NCBI GenBank assembly: GCA_035690425.1
Contig: DASSKO010000187.1
Coordinates: 1-27,684, forward strand
Reading direction: 5' to 3'
Source: DASSKO01 sp035690425
GTDB taxonomy: Bacteria; Actinomycetota; Actinomycetes; Propionibacteriales; Nocardioidaceae
DNA: 27,684 nt
The notes beneath the pieces are model-generated. The model ran no database searches. It was given only the letters and a program-made list of their open reading frames with translations, and was not told the origin of the DNA. Of this stretch, positions 8,254 to 17,116 are shown piece after piece (position 1 is the stretch's first letter; each line of letters opens with the position of its first letter). Made by a program: the position numbers and the translations under genes.

Positions 8254-10974
8254 TCAGGACTTCTTGGCGGCCTTCTTCCCGGGAGTCCTCTTGGCCGCCG
8301 ACTTCTTCGCCGGCGACTTCTTCGCAGTCCTCGTCGTGGCCTTCTTCGCACCGCGCTTCTTCGGCGCGGGGCCCTTGGCGCGCTTCTCCACCAGCAGCTC
8401 CACCGCCCGGTCGAAGGTGATCTCCTCGACCGAGTCGTCCTTGCGCAGGGTGGCGTTGTACTCGCCGTCGCTGACGTAGGGGCCGAAGCGGCCGTCCTTG
8501 ACCACGATCGGCTGCTTCGACGTCGGGTCCTCACCGAGCTCGCGCAGCGGGCCGGCCGCCGCGGCCCGGCCACGCCGCTTCGGCTCGCGCAGCAGCTTGA
8601 CCGCCTCGTCGAGGGTGATGGTGAACAGCTGCTCCTCGCTCTCGATCGAGCGAGTCTCCTTCTCCCGGCGGATGTAGGGGCCGTAGCGGCCGTTGGCCGC
8701 CTGGATGTCCTCACCGGTCTCGGGGTCGGCCCCGAGCACCCGCGGCAGGGTGAGCAGCTTGAGCGCGTCGTCGAGGGTGACGGTTTCGAGCGACATCGAC
8801 TTGAACAGCGAGCTGGTACGGGCCTTGGCACCCTTCGGCGCGTCCTCCTCCAGGACCTCGGTGACGTAGGGCCCGAAGCGGCCGTTCTTCGCCACCACGA
8901 GGCGCCCGGTGCCGGGGTCGGTGCCGAGCTCGTTCTCCGCGCCCGCGGGGTTGGCCAGCAGCTCCCGTGCCTTGTCCGGTGTCAGCTCGTCGGGCGGCAG
9001 GTCTTCGGGCACGTTGGCCCGCGGGCCCGGCGCCTCACCCTCCCCCGCAGCTTCGACGTACGGGCCGTAGCGGCCGACCCGCAGCGCAATGCCGTCACCG
9101 ACGTCGAACGTCGACAGCTCGCGGGCGTCGATATCGCCGAGCTCGCTGACGAGCGTCTTCAGCCCCTGCAGATCGGCACGGCCGAAGTAGAACTCCGCCA
9201 GCTCGGTGTTGGAGTCACGTCGACCGGCGGCGATCTCGTCGAGCACGTCTTCGAGCCTGGCGGTGAACTCGTAGTCCACGAGCCGGGCGAAGTGCCGCTC
9301 CAGCAGCCGGACCACGGAGAAGGCCAGCCACGCCGGCACCAACGCGGTGCCCTTCTTGTAGACATAGCCGCGTGCCAGGATGGTGCCGATGATCGAGGCG
9401 TAGGTGGACGGCCGGCCGATCTCCCGCTCTTCCAGCTCGCGCACCAGCGTGGCCTCGGTGTAGCGCGCAGGCGGACGGGTCTCGTGCGAGGCGGAGTCGA
9501 GCGACTCGATCTCGACCTGGTCTCCCTCGGCGACGTCGGGCAGCCGGCTCTCCCGGTCGTCGCGCTCGGCCTCCGGGTCGTCGGCCCCCTCGACGTAGGC
9601 CTTCAGGAAGCCGTGGAACGTGATCACCCGGCCGGACGCGCTGAACTCGCAGTCCTCACCGCTGGTTGCCGCCGCGCCGATGCGCACGGTGACGCTGCGG
9701 CCCTGCGCATCCTTCATCTGCGAGGCGACCGTGCGCATCCAGATCAGCTCGTAGAGCTTGAACTCGTCGCTGGACAGACCCGTCTGGCCGGGTGTGCGGA
9801 ACGACTCACCGGCGGGACGGATCGCCTCGTGCGCCTCCTGCGCGTTCTTGACCTTGCTCTGGTAGGTGCGCGGGGAGTCCGGCAGGTAGTCGGAGCCGAA
9901 CAGCTCGCGCACCTGCTCGCGGGCGGCCGTGATCGCCGTCTCCGACAGCGTGATCGAGTCGGTGCGCATGTAGGTGATGAAGCCGTTCTCGTACAGCCGC
10001 TGGGCGATCTGCATGGTCCGGCTGGCGCCGTACCCGAGCTTGCGTGAGGCCTCCTGCTGCAAAGTGGTGGTGCGAAACGGCGGGTACGGCTTGCGGGTGT
10101 AGGGCTTGGACTCCACCGACCGCACGTCGAAGGTGCGGTCCCGGAGGGCTTCGGCCAGCGCGCCCGCGCGCTCGCCGTCGAGGTGTACGACGCCCCCAGT
10201 GCTGTCCGACGCTGGGTTCTTCAGCTCAGCGGCCGGCGTGAAGTCGCGCCCCTGCGCGACCCGGTTGCCGTCGACACTGACCAGCTTGGCGCCGAAGGTG
10301 CGCGGGTCGCGCGACTCCCCGGCGTCGAAGGTGGCCTCAAGGTCCCAGTACTGTGCCGGACGGAAGGCCATCCGCTCACGCTCACGGTCGACCACCAGCC
10401 GGGTCGCGACCGACTGCACCCGGCCTGCGGACAGGCCGCTCATGACCTTCTTCCACAGCACCGGGGAGACCTCGTAGCCGTAGAGCCGGTCGAGGATCCG
10501 CCGGGTCTCCTGGGCGTCGACGAGGTCGTCGTCGATGTCGCGCGCGTTCTCGACAGCGGCCTGGATGGCCTGCGGGGTGATCTCGTGGAAGACCATCCGC
10601 CGCACCGGCACGCTCGGCTTGAGCTCGTCGAGCAGGTGCCAGGCGATGGCCTCGCCCTCGCGGTCCTCATCGGTGGCGAGGAAGAGCTCGCCGGATTCCT
10701 TGAGCAGCTTCTTCAGCTTGGTGATCTGCGGCTTCTTGTCACCGGGTACGACGTAGATGGGGGCGAACCCCTCGTCGACGTTGACGCCGAGGCGGGCCCA
10801 CGACTCGCCCTTGTACTTCGCGGGAATCTCCGCGGCGGTCCTCGGGAGGTCGCGGATGTGACCGATCGACGACTCGACCACGTAGTCGCGACCGAGGTAG
10901 CCCGCGATCGTGCGCGCCTTCGCCGGCGACTCGACGATCACGAGCCGGCGACCGCTGGTCTGGTCGGTGGTCAC
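8254..10974 (-). CDS. topA: DNA topoisomerase I
   Basis: Predicted 906-aa type IA topoisomerase, which relaxes negative supercoils by a transient 5'-phosphotyrosine single-strand break. The Toprim domain starts at RLVIVESPAKA, with Glu15 and the acidic pair Asp102/Asp104 in ATDEDREGE. The catalytic Tyr335 lies in GFITYMRTDS. The C-terminus has four glycine/tyrosine repeats of the type GRYGPYVE, GRFGPYVTE, GRYGPYIRR and GRFGPYVSD, with no zinc fingers. A Lys/Ala-rich tail of about 40 residues closes the protein. This layout is typical of actinobacterial TopA. GTG10974 is chosen because AAGGAGA lies 7 bases upstream; the longer ATG reading has no such signal. Length and motifs are complete. Confidence 0.97.
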   Translation of the reverse strand: MTTDQTSGRRLVIVESPAKARTIAGYLGRDYVVESSIGHIRDLPRTAAEIPAKYKGESWARLGVNVDEGFAPIYVVPGDKKPQITKLKKLLKESGELFLATDEDREGEAIAWHLLDELKPSVPVRRMVFHEITPQAIQAAVENARDIDDDLVDAQETRRILDRLYGYEVSPVLWKKVMSGLSAGRVQSVATRLVVDRERERMAFRPAQYWDLEATFDAGESRDPRTFGAKLVSVDGNRVAQGRDFTPAAELKNPASDSTGGVVHLDGERAGALAEALRDRTFDVRSVESKPYTRKPYPPFRTTTLQQEASRKLGYGASRTMQIAQRLYENGFITYMRTDSITLSETAITAAREQVRELFGSDYLPDSPRTYQSKVKNAQEAHEAIRPAGESFRTPGQTGLSSDEFKLYELIWMRTVASQMKDAQGRSVTVRIGAAATSGEDCEFSASGRVITFHGFLKAYVEGADDPEAERDDRESRLPDVAEGDQVEIESLDSASHETRPPARYTEATLVRELEEREIGRPSTYASIIGTILARGYVYKKGTALVPAWLAFSVVRLLERHFARLVDYEFTARLEDVLDEIAAGRRDSNTELAEFYFGRADLQGLKTLVSELGDIDARELSTFDVGDGIALRVGRYGPYVEAAGEGEAPGPRANVPEDLPPDELTPDKARELLANPAGAENELGTDPGTGRLVVAKNGRFGPYVTEVLEEDAPKGAKARTSSLFKSMSLETVTLDDALKLLTLPRVLGADPETGEDIQAANGRYGPYIRREKETRSIESEEQLFTITLDEAVKLLREPKRRGRAAAAGPLRELGEDPTSKQPIVVKDGRFGPYVSDGEYNATLRKDDSVEEITFDRAVELLVEKRAKGPAPKKRGAKKATTRTAKKSPAKKSAAKRTPGKKAAKKS

Positions 10975-11011
10975 GGTGGGATCTCCTTGTCTCGTGCTGA
11001 CCTGCAACGGT

Positions 11012-11038
11012 AACGGGTGCTCCCACGGGCTTGTTCCC
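11012..11038 (-). promoter_or_regulatory. candidate ECF-sigma (SigE/SigR-like) promoter of topA
   Basis: On the minus strand GGGAAC (11038-11033) is followed, after exactly 17 bases, by CGTT (11015-11012). This fits the GGGAA(C/T)-N16-18-(C)GTT pattern of several actinobacterial stress ECF sigma factors. The predicted start near 11005 gives a leader of about 30 bases to GTG10974. The assignment is by pattern only. Confidence 0.35.
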
Positions 11039-11054
11039 ACGGTCAGCTTCGGCG

Positions 11055-12548
11055 TCAGCGCGGGTCGGGCGGCCGTAGGATGCCGTCGGCCACCAGCTCA
11101 CGCACCTTCGGCAGGTAGTCGCGACGCAGCTCGGCAGCGGGCCGCTCGACCAGAACGGCCAGCGCGTCGAGGATCTGGCCCACGCTCAGCTCGCCATCGC
11201 AGGCTCCCACCAGCCCTGCCTGGACCGTGTCGACCTGCACCGCGCGACGCAGGCCGCGCTGCTGCCGGAGCACGATGTGGCTGGGGTGCTCGGCGCCCGG
11301 CGCGGCGGTGCTCTCCTGCGCCACGTCGGCTCCGACGGTGAGATAGGTCGTGTCCAGGTCGGCCTGCTCGGCCAGCCACCGGGTCCGCCGACCCCAGTCG
11401 GCGACGTGCGGCCCGAGCGGCTGCTCGACCTCGTAGGGCCAGTGCTCGATCCGCAGCTCGGGCACCTCACGCTCGGCCCGGTGCAGGCACACCCAGCCGA
11501 AGCCGACCGCCTCGATGCCCTGCTCGGCGAACCAGGACAGCCAGGTGTCGTAACGCCGCGCGTAGTCCGGCGCGCCGCGCAGGCCCGCGTCGGCGAGCCA
11601 CAGCTCGACGTACTCGGGCAGGTCGGTGACCTCGCGCTGCAGCACCCAGGCGTCGCACCCGGTCGGCCGCAGCCAGTCGGTGAGCCGTTGCTGCCACGGC
11701 TCACCCTCGCGGTGCACCCAGTTTGCGAGCACCTGGCACCAGCCACCGGGGTTGAGACGGTCGCCTGCACCAGTCACGATGCGCCGCACGACCTCGTCGC
11801 CCGGCAGCCCGGAGTCGCGGTAGACCAGCCGCTCGCGGCCGGAGGGGCCGGGTGACACGACGAAGGGTGGGTTGGTCACGATCAGGTCGAACCGCTCGCC
11901 GCGCACCGAATCGAACAGGCTGCCGTCGCGCAGGTCGACGTCGACCTCGTTGAGGGCCGCGTTGATGGCGGCCATCGCCAGCGCCCGCTGGTTCACGTCG
12001 GTGCCGACCACGTGCCGGCTGTGGCCGGCCAGGTGCAGCGACTGCACGCCACAGCCGGTGCCCAGGTCGAGGGCGGTGTCGACCTGGTCGCGAATCGTCA
12101 AGCCCGCAAGCGATCCCGACGCAGCTGAGATGCCGAGCACGTGGTCGCTGCCGACCCGGCTCGGCCCGCCGTCCAGGCCCGGCGTCAAGTCGGACATCAC
12201 CCACCAGCCGCGCTCGTCGTCGGCGTAGGGCCGCAGGTCGACGCGCGCCCGCACCTCCGCGACCGAACGCTCGAGGACGCCGGCGCGGCAGAGCGGGTCG
12301 ACCAGGCCCGGCAGCGCCCGCTCTGCCTCGTCGGCGGACACGACCGACTGCAGCGGCCACAGTCTTGTCAGCGTCGCCAGTGCCGAGCCGTCGCGGGTAC
12401 GACGTAGTGCGGGCGTCGTCTCGTTGCGGGCGAGGGCCCGGTGGGCGGACTCCCCGACCAGGGCGGAGACGCCGTCGACGGTGTAGGAGGCGGCTGCCAG
12501 CGCCGCGCGCAGCCGCTGCACAGATGCGGGGTCCAGCCGCAGGGTCAC
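11055..12548 (-). CDS. SAM-dependent methyltransferase with N-terminal extension
   Basis: Predicted 497-aa protein with a class I methyltransferase core. Motif I is ALDLGTGCG (159-167), the motif II acidic residue is in VVGTDVN (180-186), and TNPPF (225-229) is typical of enzymes that methylate an amide or exocyclic amine nitrogen (N6-adenine, glutamine side chain). About 120 N-terminal residues of unknown function precede the core. After the core come roughly 150 residues containing several Trp/Tyr and a C-terminal helical domain with winged-helix-like content. The target is not evident; RNA, DNA or a protein glutamine are all possible. GTG12548 overlaps the upstream sulfotransferase stop as GTGA, so the two are co-transcribed and probably translationally coupled. 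Homologous genes sit close to topA in other actinobacteria. Confidence 0.83.
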   Translation of the reverse strand: MTLRLDPASVQRLRAALAAASYTVDGVSALVGESAHRALARNETTPALRRTRDGSALATLTRLWPLQSVVSADEAERALPGLVDPLCRAGVLERSVAEVRARVDLRPYADDERGWWVMSDLTPGLDGGPSRVGSDHVLGISAASGSLAGLTIRDQVDTALDLGTGCGVQSLHLAGHSRHVVGTDVNQRALAMAAINAALNEVDVDLRDGSLFDSVRGERFDLIVTNPPFVVSPGPSGRERLVYRDSGLPGDEVVRRIVTGAGDRLNPGGWCQVLANWVHREGEPWQQRLTDWLRPTGCDAWVLQREVTDLPEYVELWLADAGLRGAPDYARRYDTWLSWFAEQGIEAVGFGWVCLHRAEREVPELRIEHWPYEVEQPLGPHVADWGRRTRWLAEQADLDTTYLTVGADVAQESTAAPGAEHPSHIVLRQQRGLRRAVQVDTVQAGLVGACDGELSVGQILDALAVLVERPAAELRRDYLPKVRELVADGILRPPDPR

Positions 12549-13711
12549 GGCGCCGAGCCCTGCCGCCGCTCGCGGCGATAGCTCTGCACCCGGTTGACAG
12601 CGTCCCGGACGTCGCCGAGCCGGCCATGCCGCACGCTCTTGAGCACGTCGCCGACGGCCGCGGCGGGTTTGGTCTCGCGGGACAGGCGCGCGTACTCCTC
12701 GACCATGCCGATGGACAGGTCCACCGCGGCCTGCAGGACCTCGTCGTCGGTGACCGAGGCCGGGTCGACGTATGCCTCGCCGGCGGTGCGCGGGGTCAGG
12801 TCGGCCAGGTCACCGATCACGTCGCAGCCGAGCTCGCTGATGGTGGCGCAGGTGCGCTGGGTCTCCTCCTGCAGCCAGGGCTGCGCGCTGTCGGGCATCG
12901 TGACGCGGGTGGAGTCGGCGCGTGCCGCCAGGATGTTCGGCACCGCGAAGTGCTTGAGGTAGTCGTGGTAGTCGTCCCACGACATCCGGTCGACCGCGGT
13001 GGTGTTGATCCGCTGCAGCAGGGCGACCTCGGCCGCACCGATCGACTCGTTGGCCACCGAGATGTCGAAGTCCAGCCCGCGGGTGTCCACGTCGAACGCC
13101 GCGCAGAAGCGCTCGATGAGCATGGTCCTCGGTGCCCCGGGCGGCGGCAGGGTGACGACGTGGATCCGCTCGCCGGGCACGAACTCCGCCCACGTGCGCA
13201 GGATCCGGCTGGCGTTCTGCAGCCGCCAGAACCGTCGGTCGCGGCCCTTGCCGAGCACCTGCACCCGGTCGAGGAACTCCGGCCACGGGTCGACGCGCTG
13301 GTTCTTCGCCGACTCCTGCCACACCGCCGGCACGATGCGCGCCAGGTCGCGCAGCGTCAGCACCACGTGCACCGGCCGGGAGCCGAGGGTCTCGAAGACC
13401 TCCTCGACCTTGGCCTCGCGCAGACCGCCGAAGATCTCGTGCGAGATCAGGCTGCGGCGCGGCCAGCGAACCGCCTGGTCGGCGACGCGCGGCCAGGCGC
13501 CCTCCACGCCGGTGACCTCGTGCCCGGCGAAACGACCGCCCTGCAGGTCGATGACAGCCGCGTAGTGGTCGGCCTGCCGCTCGAGGGCAAGCAGCAGACC
13601 GCGGTCGCGGAGCCGGTCGCGGTTGGTCCAGAGGAAGTTCTGCAGATAGGTGGTGCCGGTCTTGGGCACGCCGACGTGCAGGTATACCCCGTCCTCACCC
13701 CGCGTCGACAT
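12545..13711 (-). CDS. PAPS-dependent sulfotransferase family protein
   Basis: Predicted 388-aa cytosolic sulfotransferase that should move a sulfuryl group from PAPS to an acceptor such as a sugar, lipid or small metabolite. The 5'-phosphosulfate loop is VGVPKTGTT (13-21) with Lys17. The 3'-phosphate site is RDLARIVPAVWQES (121-134), with Arg121 and Ser134 in the expected places. No signal peptide or membrane segment is seen. The C-terminal ~60 residues are charged and helical. ATG13711 has AGGAG 5 bases upstream. It heads a two-gene operon with the methyltransferase. A large palindrome lies about 57 bases upstream of the start. The acceptor is unknown, and no sulfate-activation genes are in the window. 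Confidence 0.85.
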   Translation of the reverse strand: MSTRGEDGVYLHVGVPKTGTTYLQNFLWTNRDRLRDRGLLLALERQADHYAAVIDLQGGRFAGHEVTGVEGAWPRVADQAVRWPRRSLISHEIFGGLREAKVEEVFETLGSRPVHVVLTLRDLARIVPAVWQESAKNQRVDPWPEFLDRVQVLGKGRDRRFWRLQNASRILRTWAEFVPGERIHVVTLPPPGAPRTMLIERFCAAFDVDTRGLDFDISVANESIGAAEVALLQRINTTAVDRMSWDDYHDYLKHFAVPNILAARADSTRVTMPDSAQPWLQEETQRTCATISELGCDVIGDLADLTPRTAGEAYVDPASVTDDEVLQAAVDLSIGMVEEYARLSRETKPAAAVGDVLKSVRHGRLGDVRDAVNRVQSYRRERRQGSAP

Positions 13712-13767
13712 GCGCGCTCCTGTGCCGCAACATGGCGCGCACCCTACCCGAGCACCCCGCCCTCCCC

Positions 13768-13853
13768 ATTTGACTGGGTACCCCGCCAAATCGGGAGTCC
13801 CCTCGCCGAATTCAGCGGGGGAAGTCCGCAATTGGCCAGGTACCCAGCCAAAT
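13768..13853. repeat. 86-bp centred imperfect palindrome
   Basis: The sequence is symmetrical about 13810/13811, with GAATTC at the centre. Pairing base i with base 27621-i gives 34 pairs of 43 (one G-T). The outer 15-nt arms (13768-13782, 13839-13853) differ at one position. The element also holds a 17-nt direct repeat, GGTACCC(C/A)GCCAAATCG, at 13777-13793 and 13839-13855. It lies between the 3' end of hppA and the start of the sulfotransferase gene. It could be a REP-like element, a binding site for a symmetrical protein, or the hppA terminator. Confidence 0.85.
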
Positions 13854-13881
13854 CGCGTTGGCCGGCGGGAGGCGGTGGGGG

Positions 13882-16257
13882 TCAGGCGGTGGCGCCGGTG
13901 GACGCCCGATCGCCGTCCGCCTCGTCGCCGACGTCGCCGATCGCGACCGGCCGGCGCTTGGAGATGTAGACGGCGGCGGCGATGATCAACGCCGCGACGA
14001 CCGCGATGGCGATGCGCACAGGGGTGTTCTTGTCATCACCGACCGACAGCGTGATCACCGCCGGCGCGATCAGCAGCGCGACCAGGTTCATCACCTTGAG
14101 CAGCGGGTTGATGGCCGGGCCAGCGGTGTCCTTGAACGGGTCCCCGACCGTGTCACCGATGATGGTGGCCTCATGGGCCAGTGACCCCTTGCCGCCGTGG
14201 AAGCCGTCCTCGACCAGCTTCTTGGAGTTGTCCCACGCCCCCCCGGAGTTGGCCAGGAACACCGCCATCAAGGTGCCCGTGCCGATGGCACCGGCGAGGT
14301 AGGCACCCAGCGGTGCGGCACCGAGCCCGAACCCGACCGCGATCGGCGCCAGGATCGCGAGCAGACCCGGCGTCGTCAGCTCACGCAGCGAGTCACGCGT
14401 GCAGATGTCGACGACCTTGCCGTACTCCGGCCGCCCGGTGCCCTCCATGATCCCGGGGACCTCGCGGAACTGCCGCCGTACCTCGAAGACCACTGCGCCG
14501 GCAGCACGCCCGACGGCGTTGATGGCCAGGCCGGAGAACAGGAACACCACGCAGGCACCGATCAGCAGCCCGACGAGGTTGGCGGGGTTGGCCACGTTGA
14601 GCACGCCGAGGAGCCCGAGCACAGCCTCGCCCGTCTCTGGCGTGGCGTTGGACTCTCGTGCGGCATCGGACACGGCGCTGGTGAAGGAGCCGAAGAGCGC
14701 CGTGGCGGCGAGTACGGCGGTCGCGATCGCGATGCCCTTCGTGATCGCCTTGGTGGTGTTGCCGACCGCGTCGAGCTCGGTCAGGATCGCCGCGCCATCG
14801 TCATCGACGTCACCGCTCATCTCCGCGATGCCCTGGGCGTTGTCGGAGACCGGGCCGAAGGTGTCCATGGCGACGATCACGCCGACGGTGGTCAGCAGGC
14901 CCGTCCCGGCGAGTGCGACGGCGAACAGCGACACGACCGTGATCCCACCGCCGAGCAGGAACGCGCCGTACACGGCAGCGGCGATCACCAGCGCGGTGTA
15001 GACGGCCGACTCGAACCCGACCGACAAGCCGGACAGGATCACGGTCGCCGGGCCGGTGAGCGCGGTCTTGCCGACGTCCTTGACCGGGCGGTGCTCCGTG
15101 CCGGTGAAGTAACCGGTGAGGGCCAGGATCACCGCGGCCAGCACGATGCCGATGATCACCGCCACCGACGCGATGATGCGCGGGTCACCATCGGGCGTGG
15201 TCTCGGTACCGACGAACAAGGCGTCGAGCAAGGACCCGGAGCTGGAGACGTCGGTGAGGTCCTCGAACGAGCTCGGAAGGTAGAGGAAGGCCGCGACGGT
15301 GCACAACACCGCCGACACGGCCGCCGAGATGTAGAACGCGCGGTTGATCGTCCGCAGGCCGCCCTCGGTGGGGCGCGGCTTGCACAGATAGACGCCGAGG
15401 ACAGCGGTCAGGGCGCCGATCGCCGGGACGATCAGCGGGAAGACCAGGCCCTCGGCACCGAACGCAGCGGTGCCCAGGATGAGTGCGGCCACCAGCATGA
15501 CGGCGTAGGACTCGAACAGGTCCGCCGCCATGCCGGCGCAGTCGCCCACGTTGTCGCCCACGTTGTCGGCGATCGTCGCTGCGTTGCGGGGGTCGTCCTC
15601 CGGGATGTTCTGCTCCACCTTGCCGACGAGGTCGGCGCCGACGTCGGCCGCCTTCGTGAAGATGCCGCCGCCGACGCGCATGAACATCGCCAGGAGCGCG
15701 GCGCCGAAGCCGAAGCCCTCGAGCACAGCGGGGGCGTCGCCGGCGTAGATCAGCACCACCGCGGCGGCGCCGAGCAGGCCGAGGCCGACCGTGCTCATGC
15801 CGACCGTGCCGCCGGTGCGGAAGGCGATGCGCATGGCGGGGTCGCGCCCCTCGGTCTGGGCGGCCGCCGCGACCCGCACGTTCGCGCGCACGGCCAGCCA
15901 CATGCCGAAATATCCGATCGCGGCGGAGAACCCGGCCCCGAACAGGAAGAAGATCGAGCGGCCGATCCGCACGTTGGCCTCACCCGGCAGCACGAACAAC
16001 AGCGCGAACGCGATCACCACGAAGACCGCGAGGGTGCGGAACTGGCGACCCAGGTAGGCGCTGGCCCCTTCCTGGACGGCGCGGCCGATGGTCTGCATGT
16101 TCTCGGTGCCTTCGCCGGCGGTCAGCACCTCACGCCGGAACACCAGCGCCATGACGATCGCGCCGACCGCGACCACGGCGACGATGACGACAAGGGTGGT
16201 GTTGCCACCGGACAAGGACACATCCGCGCCGCTGACGGCGAGCGTGAGCCCGGACAT
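13882..16257 (-). CDS. hppA: membrane proton-pumping pyrophosphatase, K+-independent type
   Basis: Predicted 791-aa integral membrane enzyme with about 16 transmembrane helices. It hydrolyses pyrophosphate and pumps H+ across the cytoplasmic membrane. The pyrophosphate/Mg site is visible as EDDPRN (220-225) and DNVGDNVGDCAGMAADLFES (231-250), with later GGAWDN and DTVGDPFKDTAGPAIN. The ion-type signature GNTTKAITKG (499-508) has Lys503 and Thr506, the residues found in K+-independent H+-pumps where K+-dependent enzymes have Ala and Gly. ATG16257 has AGGAGG 4 bases upstream. It lies 81 bases after the anti-sigma gene and may have its own promoter (TAGACT at 16321-16316). The enzyme recycles pyrophosphate from biosynthesis and helps hold the proton gradient at low energy. 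Confidence 0.97.
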   Translation of the reverse strand: MSGLTLAVSGADVSLSGGNTTLVVIVAVVAVGAIVMALVFRREVLTAGEGTENMQTIGRAVQEGASAYLGRQFRTLAVFVVIAFALLFVLPGEANVRIGRSIFFLFGAGFSAAIGYFGMWLAVRANVRVAAAAQTEGRDPAMRIAFRTGGTVGMSTVGLGLLGAAAVVLIYAGDAPAVLEGFGFGAALLAMFMRVGGGIFTKAADVGADLVGKVEQNIPEDDPRNAATIADNVGDNVGDCAGMAADLFESYAVMLVAALILGTAAFGAEGLVFPLIVPAIGALTAVLGVYLCKPRPTEGGLRTINRAFYISAAVSAVLCTVAAFLYLPSSFEDLTDVSSSGSLLDALFVGTETTPDGDPRIIASVAVIIGIVLAAVILALTGYFTGTEHRPVKDVGKTALTGPATVILSGLSVGFESAVYTALVIAAAVYGAFLLGGGITVVSLFAVALAGTGLLTTVGVIVAMDTFGPVSDNAQGIAEMSGDVDDDGAAILTELDAVGNTTKAITKGIAIATAVLAATALFGSFTSAVSDAARESNATPETGEAVLGLLGVLNVANPANLVGLLIGACVVFLFSGLAINAVGRAAGAVVFEVRRQFREVPGIMEGTGRPEYGKVVDICTRDSLRELTTPGLLAILAPIAVGFGLGAAPLGAYLAGAIGTGTLMAVFLANSGGAWDNSKKLVEDGFHGGKGSLAHEATIIGDTVGDPFKDTAGPAINPLLKVMNLVALLIAPAVITLSVGDDKNTPVRIAIAVVAALIIAAAVYISKRRPVAIGDVGDEADGDRASTGATA

Positions 16258-16315
16258 CCGACCTCCTCTGCTGGGCGGGTTGCCCCGTGTCCCGGGGAAA
16301 CGCAAACCGCGCCGG

Positions 16316-16321
16316 AGTCTA
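16316..16321 (-). promoter_or_regulatory. possible -10 element for hppA
   Basis: TAGACT on the minus strand fits TANNNT and equals the -10 proposed for the tRNA-Thr gene. The -35 candidate ATGTGA, 17 bases upstream and inside the 3' end of the anti-sigma gene, is weak (3 of 6). It would give a leader of about 50 bases to hppA. Confidence 0.25.
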
Positions 16322-16338
16322 GCCGTCCGTGGCGCGGA

Positions 16339-16740
16339 TCACATCGCGGCGCGCCCCAGCTCGCCCGGCCAGCTCATCGCCACCACGGACTCGCCGGGGC
16401 CGGTGCTGATGTCGACCTGGTCGAGCAGGGCGCGGATGACGTCGAGACCGTCGGGCACCAGGCCGGTGCCGCCGTCGGGCGCGGACTGGTTGGCGAGGTC
16501 TACCGGTGTGCGCACGACCACCTGAACGCCGACGGTGTCGTGCAGCTCGATGCTGAGCCGGCCCTCGGCGTCCGGGCCGAGCGCGGAGACCGCCATGCCA
16601 CAGGCTTCGCCCACGGCGAGCTTGATCTCGTCGATCGACTCCTCGGCCACACCCGCCCGCCGGGCAAAGGTGGCGGCCACCAGCCGCACCACGCGGACGT
16701 GCGCGGCGTCGGGGCCGACGTGTAGCGTGACGGTCGCCAT
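16339..16740 (-). CDS. BldG-partner anti-sigma factor with Bergerat-type ATPase fold (RsbW-like)
   Basis: Predicted 133-aa protein placed directly after bldG, as in Streptomyces where this pair is co-transcribed. The fold is the GHKL/HATPase type of anti-sigma factors: the N-box helix is DEIKLAVGEACGMAV (37-51) and a glycine segment is at 91-99, followed by DVIRALLDQVD. The residue that should be the Mg-binding Asn of the N-box (EAxxN) is Met49, and the usual DxGxG box is not obvious, so kinase activity is doubtful. It may bind partners without phosphorylating them. ATG16740 has AGGAG only one base upstream and a second GGAGGAG about 13 bases upstream. The gap to bldG is 22 bases. Confidence 0.8.
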   Translation of the reverse strand: MATVTLHVGPDAAHVRVVRLVAATFARRAGVAEESIDEIKLAVGEACGMAVSALGPDAEGRLSIELHDTVGVQVVVRTPVDLANQSAPDGGTGLVPDGLDVIRALLDQVDISTGPGESVVAMSWPGELGRAAM

Positions 16741-16762
16741 GCTCCTGGGCTTCTCCTCCGCC

Positions 16763-17116
16763 TCAGCTGCTGGCGCCGGAGGAGTCGGCGACGGCGTTCT
16801 CGACGCTGTCGTGGATCGGAAAGACCTTGGTCAGCCCGGTGATGCGGAAGATCTTCAACAGCCGCTCATGGGTGCAGACCAGCAGGAGGCTCCCCTCGTG
16901 GTTGCGCACTCGCTTGAGGCCACCCACGAGGACACCGAGGCCGGTGGAGTCGAGGAACTCGACCCCTTCGAGGTCGATCACCAGATGGTAGTTGCCGGCG
17001 TTGACGAGATCGACCAGGCACTCGCGGAGCTTGGGCGCGGTATAGACGTCGATCTCGCCGCCCACCTCGACGATGGTGCGGCCTTCTTGCGTGCGGGTGT
17101 CCAAGGACAGGTCCAC
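16763..17116 (-). CDS. bldG: BldG-type anti-sigma factor antagonist (STAS domain)
   Basis: Predicted 117-aa STAS protein covering a single SpoIIAA-type domain. Features are EVGGEIDVYTAPKLRE (17-32), DLEGVEFLDSTGLG (48-61) with the phosphorylatable Ser57, and the C-terminal segment KIFRITGLTKVFPIHDS. Pattern and length are those of Streptomyces BldG, in which the equivalent serine is phosphorylated and which is needed for development and antibiotic production. The unphosphorylated form would sequester the anti-sigma partner and free a sigma factor or other target. GTG17116 has GAGGAGA 5 bases upstream, and the longer reading lacks a site. No sigma factor gene is nearby, also as in Streptomyces. 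The helicase gene diverges from it across a 110-bp gap. Confidence 0.95.
   Translation of the reverse strand: MDLSLDTRTQEGRTIVEVGGEIDVYTAPKLRECLVDLVNAGNYHLVIDLEGVEFLDSTGLGVLVGGLKRVRNHEGSLLLVCTHERLLKIFRITGLTKVFPIHDSVENAVADSSGASS

Noticed and set aside
12365..13969. Plus-strand 534-codon frame across the sulfotransferase gene and palindrome
   Set aside because: Antisense to a gene with intact PAPS motifs; its sequence is low-complexity shadow coding.
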